Shown here: positions 29,265 through 37,553 of the stretch, in pieces | How the letters are laid out: each line of letters begins with the position of its first letter | Numbering within the stretch: position 1 is the stretch's first letter | Source: Flavimobilis soli | GTDB lineage: Bacteria > Actinomycetota > Actinomycetes > Actinomycetales > Cellulomonadaceae | Assembly (NCBI RefSeq): GCF_002564025.1 | Contig: NZ_PDJH01000001.1 | Span: 1,922,001 to 1,986,000, forward strand | Length of the DNA stretch: 64,000 nucleotides | Direction: 5' to 3' | Made by a program: the position numbers and the translations under genes | Notes under the pieces: generated by a model | The model's input: only the letters and a program-made list of their open reading frames with translations | Told to the model about the DNA's origin: nothing | The model's database searches: none

Positions 29265-29954
29265 TCAGTGGTGGAAGGGGCAGCCGGCCGGGCCGACCGG
29301 GGCCGGGTGCGCGCCTGACGGCACCGGCTCGACGACGACGCCCGCAGGCGAGGTCGCGGTCGACGGGTCGACGCCGATCGCTCGGAGGACGAACTCCTCC
29401 GTCGCGCGGGTCGCGACCGCCCGCGTGGCCTCGTCGTGCCCGAGGGTGCGGCCCGAGAGGCACGCGTTGACGAGGGCGACCGTGACGTTGAGGTCCTGCG
29501 GCGGGAAGATCCGGCGCTCGATGCCCGTGCCGATGATCCGCTTGAGGATGCTCTCGACCATGTCGGCGTGCTCGCGGAGCTGGTGCTGCGTCCCGCGCGA
29601 GACGACGGTGCGCAGGTCGGGCCCTGGCGCGAGGTGGAACACGCGCTTGAGGCGCATCTGCGCTCGGACATAGGTGCGGAGCTGGTCGACGGGGTCGTCG
29701 ACGTTCTCGAGCTCACGCTCGAGGCTCGCGACGTACTGCTCGGTCTCGTGGTTGATGAACCCGACGAGCAGCGACTCCTTGTCGGGGAAGTGGTTGTAGA
29801 CGGCGGTGCGCCCGATCTTCGCCGCCTGTGCGATCTGCGCGAGCGTGATCGAGTCGAAGCCGCGGTCGTCCATGAGCGTGGCGAGAGCGTTGAACAGCTT
29901 GTTGCGGGTCTGTTCGCGGTGCTCGGCGAGCGAGCCGCCGATGATCTTGGGCAT
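29265..29954 (-). CDS. TetR regulator with C-terminal Cys-Pro/His tail
   Basis: The 229-residue product is a TetR-family repressor. The N-terminal helix-turn-helix (about 36-56) reads ITLAQIAQAAKIGRTAVYNH. The ligand domain is divergent, as usual. The C-terminus is odd: a Pro/Gly/Ala-rich stretch ends PAGCPFHH (Cys225-Pro226, His228, His229), which has the Cys-Pro of heme regulatory motifs plus metal ligands. With the heme locus next door, a heme or metal sensor is plausible but unproven. The start is the ATG at 29954; longer frames run through the DnaA-box region and are non-coding. A CAGAAT hexamer six bases upstream suggests a leaderless transcript. Confidence 0.88.
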   Translation of the reverse strand: MPKIIGGSLAEHREQTRNKLFNALATLMDDRGFDSITLAQIAQAAKIGRTAVYNHFPDKESLLVGFINHETEQYVASLERELENVDDPVDQLRTYVRAQMRLKRVFHLAPGPDLRTVVSRGTQHQLREHADMVESILKRIIGTGIERRIFPPQDLNVTVALVNACLSGRTLGHDEATRAVATRATEEFVLRAIGVDPSTATSPAGVVVEPVPSGAHPAPVGPAGCPFHH

Positions 29955-29972
29955 GGTGACATTCTGCCACCG

Positions 29973-29986
29973 CTGTGTCATCACAG
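29973..29986. promoter_or_regulatory. CTGTG-TCAT-CACAG palindrome
   Basis: Perfect 5-base arms around TCAT, about 20-30 bases upstream of the TetR start; a candidate autoregulatory operator. Confidence 0.45.
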
Positions 29987-30004
29987 GGGCCGATCCGGGT
30001 GTGG

Positions 30005-30121
30005 CGGTCCACACCTTCGGATGGGCGTCCACAGGGTGAACATCCGCTGCCTGGTTATCCACAAATTTGGTCCACAGGGGTGTGCACCCCGCGAGATTTC
30101 CCCCGTCCCGGCTGTGGACAG
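30005..30121. promoter_or_regulatory. Cluster of five DnaA-box-like sites
   Basis: Nine-mers with the TCCACA core lie at 30005-30013, 30025-30033, 30055-30063, 30068-30076 (plus) and 30113-30121 (minus). The one at 30055-30063 is the perfect box TTATCCACA. Only a small fraction of one such core is expected by chance in 117 bases of this composition. No dnaA or dnaN gene is nearby. Confidence 0.6.
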
Positions 30122-30381
30122 CGCTGTGAGTTCCCGCTCGGACGAATGATGAGGGGGTGAAGCCTTGATGTGCGGACCCGAGAGGAATATGAAAGGGGAG
30201 AACTGCACCCCAGGTCTCCCGGAAAACGGACGGGTCGGCGCGCGCAACGCGCCACGATCGACGACAGCCCACCCGAGCCCGGAAGGCCGACCGCAGCACC
30301 GGCACCGGAGGCGACGACGTCGCGGAGCCGTGTGCACGGCCGATCGTCGAACGGCCCCAGGCCGAAGGTCGTGCGGTCCGG

Positions 30382-30413
30382 CGGAGCCCCGCGAGAGCGG
30401 GGCTCCGTCCTTT
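30382..30413 (+). terminator. Strong terminator of an unassigned unit
   Basis: CGGAGCCCCGC (30382-30392) and GCGGGGCTCCG (30397-30407) form a perfect 11-bp stem with a GAGA loop, followed by TCCTTT. It lies upstream of the pirin promoter and closes no recognised gene on the plus strand. Confidence 0.8.
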
Positions 30414-30466
30414 GTGCTCGGGCGGCACGACCACCGCCGATCCTCGCCATCAGACGCCCGCGGGCC

Positions 30467-30472
30467 TAGGCT
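30467..30472 (+). promoter_or_regulatory. -10 of leaderless pirin gene
   Basis: TAGGCT ends seven bases before the GTG at 30480, immediately after the upstream terminator. Confidence 0.55.
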
Positions 30473-30479
30473 CAGGCCC

Positions 30480-31742
30480 GTGAGCGACGTCGACCTCGGC
30501 CCCGGGAGCGCACCCCCGGCACCCGTGGCTCCCGCTCCGCCCGCTCACGAGCCTCACCCGTCTCCAGTGCCGGCGCTGCCCGGACCCGTCACCGCTGCAC
30601 CGGCGCCCGCTGCACCGGCGCCCGCTGCACCAGCGCCCGCGGTGCGTGCGTCGTCCGACGTCGTCGCTCCGGCCGCCGCGCCAGCGCCGCCGCCGGTCCC
30701 GCGCCGACGCTCTGCGCTCCCGCGCCGCACGGACGCCCCGCCGAGCCGCCCCGCCGCCCGAGCGGTCCGGCCGCCCGTCACCGCGTCCGTCGCCGAGCTC
30801 TCGCCGCCTGAGCACATCGCGCCCTCGCGCGAGCCGGACGGCGCCGCGAGGCTCCTGCCCGGCACGCGCCGGTACGTCGGCCCCTGGTGCTTCGTCGAGC
30901 ACCACGCCGGGGCCGGGGCCGGGGCCGAGGGGGCGAGCGCTGCCCTCGACACGCCCGCACATCCCCACACCGGTCTCCAGCTCCTCACCTGGGTCTTCGC
31001 CGGAGCCGTCGAGCACCGGACGTCCGTCGCGCCGAACGCCGTCGTCCGCGCCGGCGAGCTCTCGCTCCTCACCGCAGGACGTGGCGCCTCGCACGGTCTC
31101 GCCGACGTGTCCGACGCCGGCACCGCCCGTGCCGTCCGCCTCGCCGCGCTGCTCCCGCCGGACGCGCTCGATGCGTCGCCGAGCCTCGAGCACCACACCG
31201 AGCTGCCCGTCCTCGCCGAGGGTGGCGTGCGGCTGACCGTCGTCGTGGGGACCGCCTGCGGGATCGACGCGCCCGCGACGACTTACCGGCCCCTCGCGTG
31301 CGCGCAGCTCGAGCTCGCTGCCGGGTCGCACATCGCGCTGCCGGTCGACCGGGAGTTCGAGCACGGCCTGCTCGTCGACGAGGGGGCCATCACGGTCGAG
31401 GGGACGAGCGCTGCTGCGACCGAGCTCGTCGTCGTGCCCCTAGGCCGCTCCTACCTGCGGCTCACCGCGGGCGACGCCCCGGCCCGCCTCCTGATCCTCG
31501 GCGGGCCGCCCCTCGACGACGAGACGGTCGTGTGGTGGGGGCTCGCCGCCCCGGACCACGACGGCGTCGCCGCCGCCCGGGCCGACTGGGCCGCTCAGCG
31601 CACCCGCCGCGCCCGGGGCGCGGACCCCGCCGCGAGGTTCGGCCGCGTCGACGACGGCGCCGCCCCCGCGACAGCCCCCGACCTCGCGGGCGTGCGCCTG
31701 CGGGTGCCCGCGCCCCGCGGCCCTGCCAGAGTGACCCCGTGA
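30480..31742 (+). CDS. Pirin-family protein with long Pro/Ala N-terminus
   Basis: The 420-residue product carries a pirin bicupin in residues about 125-370: RRYVGPWCFVEHHAG, then HPHTGLQLLTWVFAGAVEHR with the metal-binding His and Glu residues, and GELSLLTAGRGASHG. Pirins are iron-binding proteins with quercetinase or regulatory roles; the exact role here is unknown. The first about 120 residues are low-complexity Pro/Ala/Val with repeated PAPAAPA units, which most pirins lack. The GTG at 30480 gives a leaderless start; the longer open frame crosses a terminator and is not used. Its TGA overlaps the GTG of the acyltransferase. Confidence 0.85.
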   Translation: MSDVDLGPGSAPPAPVAPAPPAHEPHPSPVPALPGPVTAAPAPAAPAPAAPAPAVRASSDVVAPAAAPAPPPVPRRRSALPRRTDAPPSRPAARAVRPPVTASVAELSPPEHIAPSREPDGAARLLPGTRRYVGPWCFVEHHAGAGAGAEGASAALDTPAHPHTGLQLLTWVFAGAVEHRTSVAPNAVVRAGELSLLTAGRGASHGLADVSDAGTARAVRLAALLPPDALDASPSLEHHTELPVLAEGGVRLTVVVGTACGIDAPATTYRPLACAQLELAAGSHIALPVDREFEHGLLVDEGAITVEGTSAAATELVVVPLGRSYLRLTAGDAPARLLILGGPPLDDETVVWWGLAAPDHDGVAAARADWAAQRTRRARGADPAARFGRVDDGAAPATAPDLAGVRLRVPAPRGPARVTP

Positions 31743-32872
31743 CCGCCACTCCCGCAGCACGCGACAGGTTCGCCGACCTCCTGCGCACGACCGCCCTCGG
31801 CGCCGTCATCCTCGGCCACTGGACGATGGCCGCCGTCCGCCCCGACGACGACGAGGTGCTGCGCGTCGGCAACGTCCTGAGCGACGCCCCGTGGCTGTGG
31901 CCCGCGACGTGGGTGCTCGTGCTCATCCCGCTGTTCTTCTTCGTCGGCGGCTTCTCGAACGCGACGAGCCTCGAGCGTGCCCGCGCCCGCGGGCGGACTG
32001 CGCGCGCGTGGGTGCGCTCCCGCGTCGTCGGGCTGCTCCGACCCGTCGCGCCGTTCGTGCTCGTCGTCCTCGCCGTCGTCGGCGCTGCCCTCGCGCTCGG
32101 CGCGCCGCGCACCCTCACGCTGACTGTCGCCGTCGTCGTGCTCATGCCGATGTGGTTCGTCGCCGTCTACACCGTCCTCGCCGTGCTGACGCCGACGATG
32201 CTGCGGCTCGACGAGCGCTATGGCGTGCGCGTCCCCGTCGCGATGGCGCTCGGCGCGATCGCCGTCGACGCCGTGCGCATCGCCACCGACGTGCCCCTCA
32301 CCGGGTACGCCAACTACGTGCTCGTGTGGGGCCTCGCGCAGCAGCTCGGCTTCGCCTACCGCGACGGGCGCCTCCTGCGGCTGCCCCGTCGAACCGTCGC
32401 CGTGTGGTTCGTCCTCGCGCTGGCGGCCATGGCGGCCGCAGCGGCGTCGCCGCTGTGGGCGGAGTCGATGGTCGGCACCGCCGGCCAGCGTTCGCCCATG
32501 AACCCGCCCAGCACGCTCGCGATGCTGCACGTCCTCGTGCAGGTCTCCGGCGTGCTCCTGCTGCGCCCCGCGGTCGTGCCCCACCTCGACGGGCCGCGCG
32601 CCGCGCCCGTCCTCGACCGCGCCGCCGCCCTGTCGATGCGCGCGTTCCTGTGGCACCTGCCGGTCGTCGTCGTCCTCACGGGCGCGTGGGTCGCCGCCGG
32701 CCTGCCGCTGCCCGAACCGGGCAGCGGGACCTGGTGGTGGACGCGTCCGCCCTACCTCGCCGCGCTCGCGGCAGCGCTCTGGCTCGTCCTGGCCGCAGGC
32801 GACCGGTTCCGCCGTTCACGCGCCGGGAGGCGCGCCGCAGAGCCTCAGGCCTTGGCGGCCGACGCCGGCTGA
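31739..32872 (+). CDS. Acyltransferase-3 family membrane protein
   Basis: The 377-residue product has about ten hydrophobic segments of the acyltransferase-3 family. It begins with a short cytoplasmic stretch, then DLLRTTALGAVILGHWTMA with the conserved Arg and His, and a later LVLIPLFFFVGGFSN. Family members O-acylate sugars, lipids or peptidoglycan at the membrane; the substrate is not predictable. The GTG start overlaps the pirin stop (GTGA). The 3' end overlaps the convergent DUF4395 gene by 28 bases. Confidence 0.88.
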   Translation: MTATPAARDRFADLLRTTALGAVILGHWTMAAVRPDDDEVLRVGNVLSDAPWLWPATWVLVLIPLFFFVGGFSNATSLERARARGRTARAWVRSRVVGLLRPVAPFVLVVLAVVGAALALGAPRTLTLTVAVVVLMPMWFVAVYTVLAVLTPTMLRLDERYGVRVPVAMALGAIAVDAVRIATDVPLTGYANYVLVWGLAQQLGFAYRDGRLLRLPRRTVAVWFVLALAAMAAAAASPLWAESMVGTAGQRSPMNPPSTLAMLHVLVQVSGVLLLRPAVVPHLDGPRAAPVLDRAAALSMRAFLWHLPVVVVLTGAWVAAGLPLPEPGSGTWWWTRPPYLAALAAALWLVLAAGDRFRRSRAGRRAAEPQALAADAG

Positions 32873-33342
32873 CGCAGCCGGATGTCGTTGCACGCCTCGC
32901 ACACCGACTCGGGGATCAGCCCGACCGACTGCAGGCGGCCGAAGATCCAGCAGCCCAGGCAGAACCCGAGTGCCGACTCGAGCGTCGCCGCGACGACGAC
33001 GAGACCGACGAGCACCCACGCGACCGTCGTGGCGCCGAGCGCGTAGGCGACGAGCGCGCCGATCGTGAGCGTCGCACCGATGCCCTGCGCGAAGCGCTTG
33101 GGCGGACCCGGGACGAGGCGCGGCGCGCCGAGGCGCGGCGCGATCACGCGCTGCGCGGCCCAGCCGAGGACCGACAGGCGCGGCCCCGCGAGCACACGGC
33201 CGAGGAACCCCGCTGCGAGGACCGCGAGCACGACCCACGACCGGGTCGCGAGCGTCGTCACCGCGAGCACGACGACGCCGGCCGCGACCGTGCGCGCCGC
33301 GAGCTCGTTGACCGGGTTGGGGAAGGAGAAGAAGGACCGCAT
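32845..33342 (-). CDS. DUF4395 membrane protein
   Basis: The 165-residue product has four membrane segments and two Cys pairs, FCLGCW (Cys128, Cys131) and CEACND (Cys148, Cys151), as in DUF4395 proteins. The Cys pairs suggest metal or redox chemistry; members of this family are often near thiosulfate sulfurtransferase or thioredoxin genes, though none is here. The ATG at 33342 is used; the longer frame is a shadow. It converges on the acyltransferase gene, overlapping it by 28 bases. Confidence 0.85.
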   Translation of the reverse strand: MRSFFSFPNPVNELAARTVAAGVVVLAVTTLATRSWVVLAVLAAGFLGRVLAGPRLSVLGWAAQRVIAPRLGAPRLVPGPPKRFAQGIGATLTIGALVAYALGATTVAWVLVGLVVVAATLESALGFCLGCWIFGRLQSVGLIPESVCEACNDIRLRQPASAAKA

Positions 33343-33477
33343 GGGGCGCAGTGTCGGTCCCCCGCGAGGCGTTGGCAACGTTCGGGGACCTGTGTCCCAG
33401 CGTTCGGGCACCGCCCGTGCGACGCTGGCTGCTGATGCGCCTCGCCGAGGGGCGTGCGCACGGACGAGGAGGACTAC

Positions 33478-34089
33478 GTGAGCCAGCGGAACCCGAGCCG
33501 GTGGGAGCAGATCGTCGCGGCCAACCCGGACCACTCGACGTGGTACGTCGAGCGCTTCCGCGCGATGGCGGCACGGGGCGACGACCTGCACGGCGAGGCG
33601 CGCCTCGTCGACGCGATGGTGCCGCGCGGCTCACGGATCCTCGACGCCGGGTCCGGCCCCGGACGTGTCGGCGGCGAGCTCGCCCGCCGCGGCCACACGG
33701 TCGTGGGCGTCGACGTCGACCCCGTGCTCATCGACGCCGCTCGCGCCGACCACCCGGACGCGACCTGGGTCGTCGGGGACGTGTGCGAGATGGACCTCGC
33801 GGCCCACGGCATCGGCGAGGGTTTCGACGTCGTCGTCTCGGCAGGCAACGTCATGACGTTCCTCGCGGACGGCACGCACGCCGCCGCGCTCGAGCGGATG
33901 CGGGCGCACCTGCGCCCGGGCGGTCGCGTCGTCGTCGGCTTCGGGGCCGGGCGCGGCTACGAGGTGCGCGAGCTCCTCGCCGACGCGCGCTCGGCCGGGC
34001 TCGTGCCGGACCTCATGCTCGCGACGTGGGACCTGCGTCCTTACGAGGCGGACAGCGACTTCGTCGTGGCGGTGCTGCGCGTCGGCTGA
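33478..34089 (+). CDS. SAM-dependent methyltransferase
   Basis: The 203-residue product is a class I methyltransferase. Motif I is ILDAGSGPGRVGGELA (about 55-70), followed by the acidic VVGVDVDPVLID and VVGDVCEMDL with the adenine-contacting Asp. The post-motif DVVVSAGNVMTF is also typical. The substrate is unknown. I chose the GTG at 33478 because AGGAGG lies six bases upstream; an earlier ATG-like start would include no useful domain. The 3' end overlaps the convergent LacI gene by 49 bases. Confidence 0.88.
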   Translation: MSQRNPSRWEQIVAANPDHSTWYVERFRAMAARGDDLHGEARLVDAMVPRGSRILDAGSGPGRVGGELARRGHTVVGVDVDPVLIDAARADHPDATWVVGDVCEMDLAAHGIGEGFDVVVSAGNVMTFLADGTHAAALERMRAHLRPGGRVVVGFGAGRGYEVRELLADARSAGLVPDLMLATWDLRPYEADSDFVVAVLRVG

Positions 34090-35078
34090 GGTCCCGTCGT
34101 GGCCCGCAGGACGAGCGACGTGGGCATGCGGACGTGCGTCGAGTCGAGCGCGCGCCCGCCGATGAGGTCGACGAGGAGGTTCACGGCTGTCGCCCCCATC
34201 TGCTGGATGGGCTGGCGGATCGTCGTCAGCGGCGGGTTGCTGCGCGCGGCCTCGGGGATGTCGTCGAAGCCGATCACCGACAGGTCGCCGGGGATGTCGA
34301 GCCCCAGGTCCCGCGCGACCTCCATCGCGGCGAGCGCCGAGAGGTCGTTCGCCGCGAAGATCGCGGTCGGACGGTCGGGGAGCGTGAGCAGCTCGCGGGC
34401 GGGGCCGCGCGACGTCTCGATCCGGTAGTCACCAGAGCGGACGAGAGCGGGGTCGGGCTCGATGCCCGCGTCGACGAGCGCCTGGCGGTAGCCCTCCTCG
34501 CGGAGGCGGGACGACTCGAGGTCGGCACGACCGCTGAGGAACGCGATCCGGCGGTGGCCGAGGCTGATGAGGTGCTCGGTCGCGGTCGCGGCGCCCGCGA
34601 GGTTGTCCGAGTCGACGGTCGGGATGCCGCCGGGGCCCGTGTGCGGGTCGATCGCGACGACCGGGATCGAGGCGTTCGCGTCGAGGACGGTCGGGGTCAC
34701 GAGGATCGCGCCGTCGATGAGCGTGCCGCTCAGCCGGGTGAGGTAGCGCTGCTCCCAGCCGACGCCGCCGCTGTGCTGGCCACCGGTGTACGCGAGGAGC
34801 TCGTAGCCCGTGCCGGCGAGGACGCCGGAGGCGCCCTTGAGGATCTCGGTGCTGAAGGGCTCGAACTCCGCGACGAGGATGCCGATCACGTTGGTCTTGT
34901 GCGAACGCAGGCTGCGCGCGACGAGGCTCGACTCGTACCCGAGGTCCTCGATGACCTCCTTGACGCGCGCCGTCGTGCTCTGGGCGACGCCGTACCTGCT
35001 GTTGATCACCTTCGAGACGGTCGCGACCGAGACGCCTGCCGTCCGGGCGACATCGGTGATCGTGACCCGCTGTGCCAT
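34041..35078 (-). CDS. LacI-family repressor of xylo-oligosaccharide locus
   Basis: The 345-residue product is a LacI/GalR regulator. The N-terminal HTH reads ITDVARTAGVSVATVSKVIN, followed by a hinge helix and a two-lobed periplasmic-binding-like effector domain (VIGILVAEFEPFSTEILKG, GAILVTPTV, HRRIAFLSG, VIGFDDIPEA). It is divergent from the binding-protein/permease operon and shares with it a perfect palindrome at 35103-35116, its probable operator. A TACTGT -10 six bases upstream of the ATG suggests a leaderless, autoregulated transcript. The effector is presumably a xylo- or other beta-linked oligosaccharide. Confidence 0.92.
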   Translation of the reverse strand: MAQRVTITDVARTAGVSVATVSKVINSRYGVAQSTTARVKEVIEDLGYESSLVARSLRSHKTNVIGILVAEFEPFSTEILKGASGVLAGTGYELLAYTGGQHSGGVGWEQRYLTRLSGTLIDGAILVTPTVLDANASIPVVAIDPHTGPGGIPTVDSDNLAGAATATEHLISLGHRRIAFLSGRADLESSRLREEGYRQALVDAGIEPDPALVRSGDYRIETSRGPARELLTLPDRPTAIFAANDLSALAAMEVARDLGLDIPGDLSVIGFDDIPEAARSNPPLTTIRQPIQQMGATAVNLLVDLIGGRALDSTHVRMPTSLVLRATTGPQPTRSTATTKSLSAS

Positions 35079-35084
35079 GTGGTG

Positions 35085-35090
35085 ACAGTA
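35085..35090 (-). promoter_or_regulatory. -10 of leaderless lacI-type gene
   Basis: On the minus strand TACTGT ends six bases before the ATG at 35078. Confidence 0.5.
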
Positions 35091-35102
35091 CCGTATGTAA
35101 AA

Positions 35103-35116
35103 CGTTATCGATAACG
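35103..35116. promoter_or_regulatory. LacI-type operator palindrome
   Basis: CGTTATCGATAACG is a perfect 14-base palindrome with the central CG of LacI-family sites, placed between the divergent repressor and transporter operons. A TTGACG -35-like hexamer follows it on the plus strand. Confidence 0.75.
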
Positions 35117-35216
35117 ATTGACGCGGCGATATCAGACATGCAAGTCTCGTGCCGACGCCCGCGGCCAACGACGGTCGGAGCGGCGATCAGTGCAACTCGA
35201 CGGAGAGGACGAACTG

Positions 35217-36524
35217 ATGCGTGCACACAAGCTCTTGGGCGCCACGGCCGCGGTCGCCGCGCTCGCGCTTGGGCTCACCGCCTGTGGAGGCAGTGACGAC
35301 CCGGATTCGACCGGTGGAGGCGGGAGCAGCGGTGGCGACGTCACGCTGACCTTCTGGCACAACTCGACCACCGGCCCGGGCAAGGAGTACTGGGACCGCA
35401 TGGCGTCGGAGTTCACCGCCGCCAACCCGGGTATCAAGGTTTCGGTCCAGGCGATCCAGAACGAGGACATGGACGGCAAGCTCCAGACCGCCCTCAACTC
35501 GGGTGACGCGCCCGACGTCTTCATGGCTCGTGGTGGCGGCAAGCTCGCCGACATCGTCGAGGCCGGTCAGGTTCTCGACATCACCGACCTCATCGACGAC
35601 GACGTCAAGGCGGGCGTCGGCCCGGCGTTCGACGCCTTCAGCGTCGACGGCAAGGTCTACGGCATGCCGACGGCGATCCTGCCCGGCGGCATGTACTACA
35701 GCAAGGACCTGTTCGAGCAGGCAGGCATCAGCTCGCTGCCGACGAACTTCGACGAGCTCGGCGACGCGGTCTCGAAGCTCAAGGGGATCGACGTCGCGCC
35801 GATCGCCCTCGGCGGCAAGGCTGCCTGGCCGGCGGCGCACTGGTACTACTTCTTCGCGCTGCGCTCCTGCTCCAAGGAGGTCATGGAGAACCTTCCGGGC
35901 ACGAAGGACTTCAGCGACCCGTGCTGGCTCGCCGCTGCCAACGCGCTGAACGACTTCGCCAAGACGGAGCCGTTCAACGAGGGCTTCCTCACCACCGAGG
36001 CGCAGGGCTCCGCCGGCTCGTCGGCCGGCATGCTCGCCAACCACCTCGCGGGCATGGAGCTCATGGGCGCGTGGAACCCCGGTGTCATCGCCGACCTGAC
36101 CCCGGACAAGAAGCCGCTCGCGGACCTCGGATGGTTCCCGTTCCCGGCGGTCGACGGCGGCCAGGGTGACCCCGCCGCCATGATGGGTGGCGTCGACGGC
36201 TACAGCTGCTCCGCCAAGGCTCCCAAGGAAGCCTGTGGCAAGTTCCTCAACTTCTTCATGTCGAAGGAGAACCAGGAGGCGTACGCCGAGGCGTTCGTGA
36301 CCCTCCCGGCCAACCAGGAGGCGCAGGGCGTCATCACCGACCCGGCCCTGCAGGACGTCCTCGCGACGTACAACAAGGCGCCGTACGTCAGCGTCTGGCT
36401 CGACACCCTGCTCGGTCAGAACGTCGGCAACGCCCTCAACGCAGGTGTCGTCGAGATGCTCGCGGGCAGCGGTTCGCCCGAGGGTGTCGTCAAGTCCGTG
36501 ACCGACGCGCTGGCCAAGGAGTAG
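35217..36524 (+). CDS. Sugar ABC transporter binding lipoprotein
   Basis: The 435-residue product is an extracellular solute-binding protein of family 1. The signal peptide ends at the lipobox LTAC (Cys23), followed by a Gly/Ser-rich tether. The mature part has VTLTFWHNSTTGPG and the long CUT1-type binding fold. GGAGAGGA precedes the ATG. It should capture oligosaccharides outside the cell and deliver them to the two permeases downstream. The flanking GH3 and GH43 genes point to xylo-oligosaccharides or related arabinoxylan fragments. Bases separating it from permease 1 are few, so the three form one operon. Confidence 0.92.
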   Translation: MRAHKLLGATAAVAALALGLTACGGSDDPDSTGGGGSSGGDVTLTFWHNSTTGPGKEYWDRMASEFTAANPGIKVSVQAIQNEDMDGKLQTALNSGDAPDVFMARGGGKLADIVEAGQVLDITDLIDDDVKAGVGPAFDAFSVDGKVYGMPTAILPGGMYYSKDLFEQAGISSLPTNFDELGDAVSKLKGIDVAPIALGGKAAWPAAHWYYFFALRSCSKEVMENLPGTKDFSDPCWLAAANALNDFAKTEPFNEGFLTTEAQGSAGSSAGMLANHLAGMELMGAWNPGVIADLTPDKKPLADLGWFPFPAVDGGQGDPAAMMGGVDGYSCSAKAPKEACGKFLNFFMSKENQEAYAEAFVTLPANQEAQGVITDPALQDVLATYNKAPYVSVWLDTLLGQNVGNALNAGVVEMLAGSGSPEGVVKSVTDALAKE

Positions 36525-36533
36525 TCAACAACC

Positions 36534-37553
36534 ATGAGTGACACCTTGGGCGAGAACACGCTCACCACGTCACCGCCCGAGGGTCGCTCGGCGGGCGGGG
36601 ACGGCGCCACCAAGGCGCCGTCCCCGGCCCGCAAGCGGGGGGCCGGAGGTGCGGACTGGGCCAAGCGGCTGGAGATCACGCTCCTCGCGGGCCCCGCCGT
36701 CATCATGTTCCTGGCGTTCGTCATCTTCCCCGTGGTGATGGCGGCGTACTACGGGTTCTTCAAGTGGAAGGGCTTCGGCCCGCCCACCGACTTCGTCGGG
36801 CTGCAGAACTACATCACGATCTTCCAGGACGAGAAGTTCCAGGACGCCCTGATGCACAACGGCTTCATCCTCGTGATGTCGCTCGTGATCCAGGGCCCCG
36901 CCGCCGTCGCCCTCGCGCTGCTGCTCAACCAGCGCATGCGCGGCCGCTCCCTCGTCCGCGTCCTCATCTTCGTGCCGTACGTGATCTCCGAGGTCATCGT
37001 CGGTACCGGGTGGGGCCTCATGCTCAAGACGACGGGAGCCGTGAACCACTTCCTGATCCGGATCGGGTTGCCCGACTGGACGGTCGAATGGTTGTCCGAT
37101 CCGAAGATCGCCATATGGACGCTGATGGTGATCATCTCCTGGAAGTACATCGGCTTCGCCGTGATCCTCTTCCTCGCGGGGCTGCAGTCCATCCCCGAGG
37201 AGCTCTACGAGGCCGCCGCGATCGACGGCGCGTCCTACTGGCAGATGCAGCGCAGCATCACCCTGCCGCTGCTCGGCCCGACGATCCGGATCTGGGCGTT
37301 CCTGTCGATCATCGGCTCGCTCCAGCTGTTCGACCTCGTCTTCATCATCTGGGGCCAGTACGTCGCCACGACCGCCGGCACCTCGACGATGGCGACCTAC
37401 ATGGTCGGCGAGGGACGCCTGGCCGGGAACTACGGCTACGGCAACGCGGTCGCGGTAGTCCTGTTCGTCATCTCGCTCACGATCGCCTTGATCTACCAGC
37501 GCTTCGTGCTCCGTCGTGACACCGCCGGTGCGCTCACGGAAGGGAAGAAGTGA
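36534..37553 (+). CDS. Sugar ABC permease 1
   Basis: The 339-residue product is a CUT1-type permease with six helices after a charged N-terminal tail of about 40 residues. The EAA loop reads EELYEAAAIDGASYWQMQRS, with the following ITLPLLGP. It pairs with the next gene product. It starts 10 bases after the binding-protein gene. No ATPase gene is encoded in the locus; a shared MsiK-like ATPase is expected. Confidence 0.93.
   Translation: MSDTLGENTLTTSPPEGRSAGGDGATKAPSPARKRGAGGADWAKRLEITLLAGPAVIMFLAFVIFPVVMAAYYGFFKWKGFGPPTDFVGLQNYITIFQDEKFQDALMHNGFILVMSLVIQGPAAVALALLLNQRMRGRSLVRVLIFVPYVISEVIVGTGWGLMLKTTGAVNHFLIRIGLPDWTVEWLSDPKIAIWTLMVIISWKYIGFAVILFLAGLQSIPEELYEAAAIDGASYWQMQRSITLPLLGPTIRIWAFLSIIGSLQLFDLVFIIWGQYVATTAGTSTMATYMVGEGRLAGNYGYGNAVAVVLFVISLTIALIYQRFVLRRDTAGALTEGKK

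Larger units (their letters stand above)
29955..30479. other. Intergenic region: operator, DnaA-box cluster, terminated unit
   Basis: The 525 bases hold a palindrome next to the TetR start, five TCCACA-core sites (30005-30121), an unassigned stretch with short conflicting frames (30165-30381), and a strong terminator (30382-30413). I cannot support a protein gene here: a 99-residue frame from GTG 30170 is Arg/Pro-rich without a recognisable pattern. Confidence 0.55.

Noticed and set aside
30005..30121. Main chromosomal origin oriC
   Set aside because: DnaA-box-like sites cluster here, but there is no dnaA, dnaN, rpmH or AT-rich unwinding stretch, so calling it oriC is unsupported.
30271..30300. 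SRP RNA-like core (CCCGGAAGG...GCAGC)
   Set aside because: It resembles the tetraloop region of SRP RNA, but the asymmetric loop sequence does not match and flanking helices are missing.
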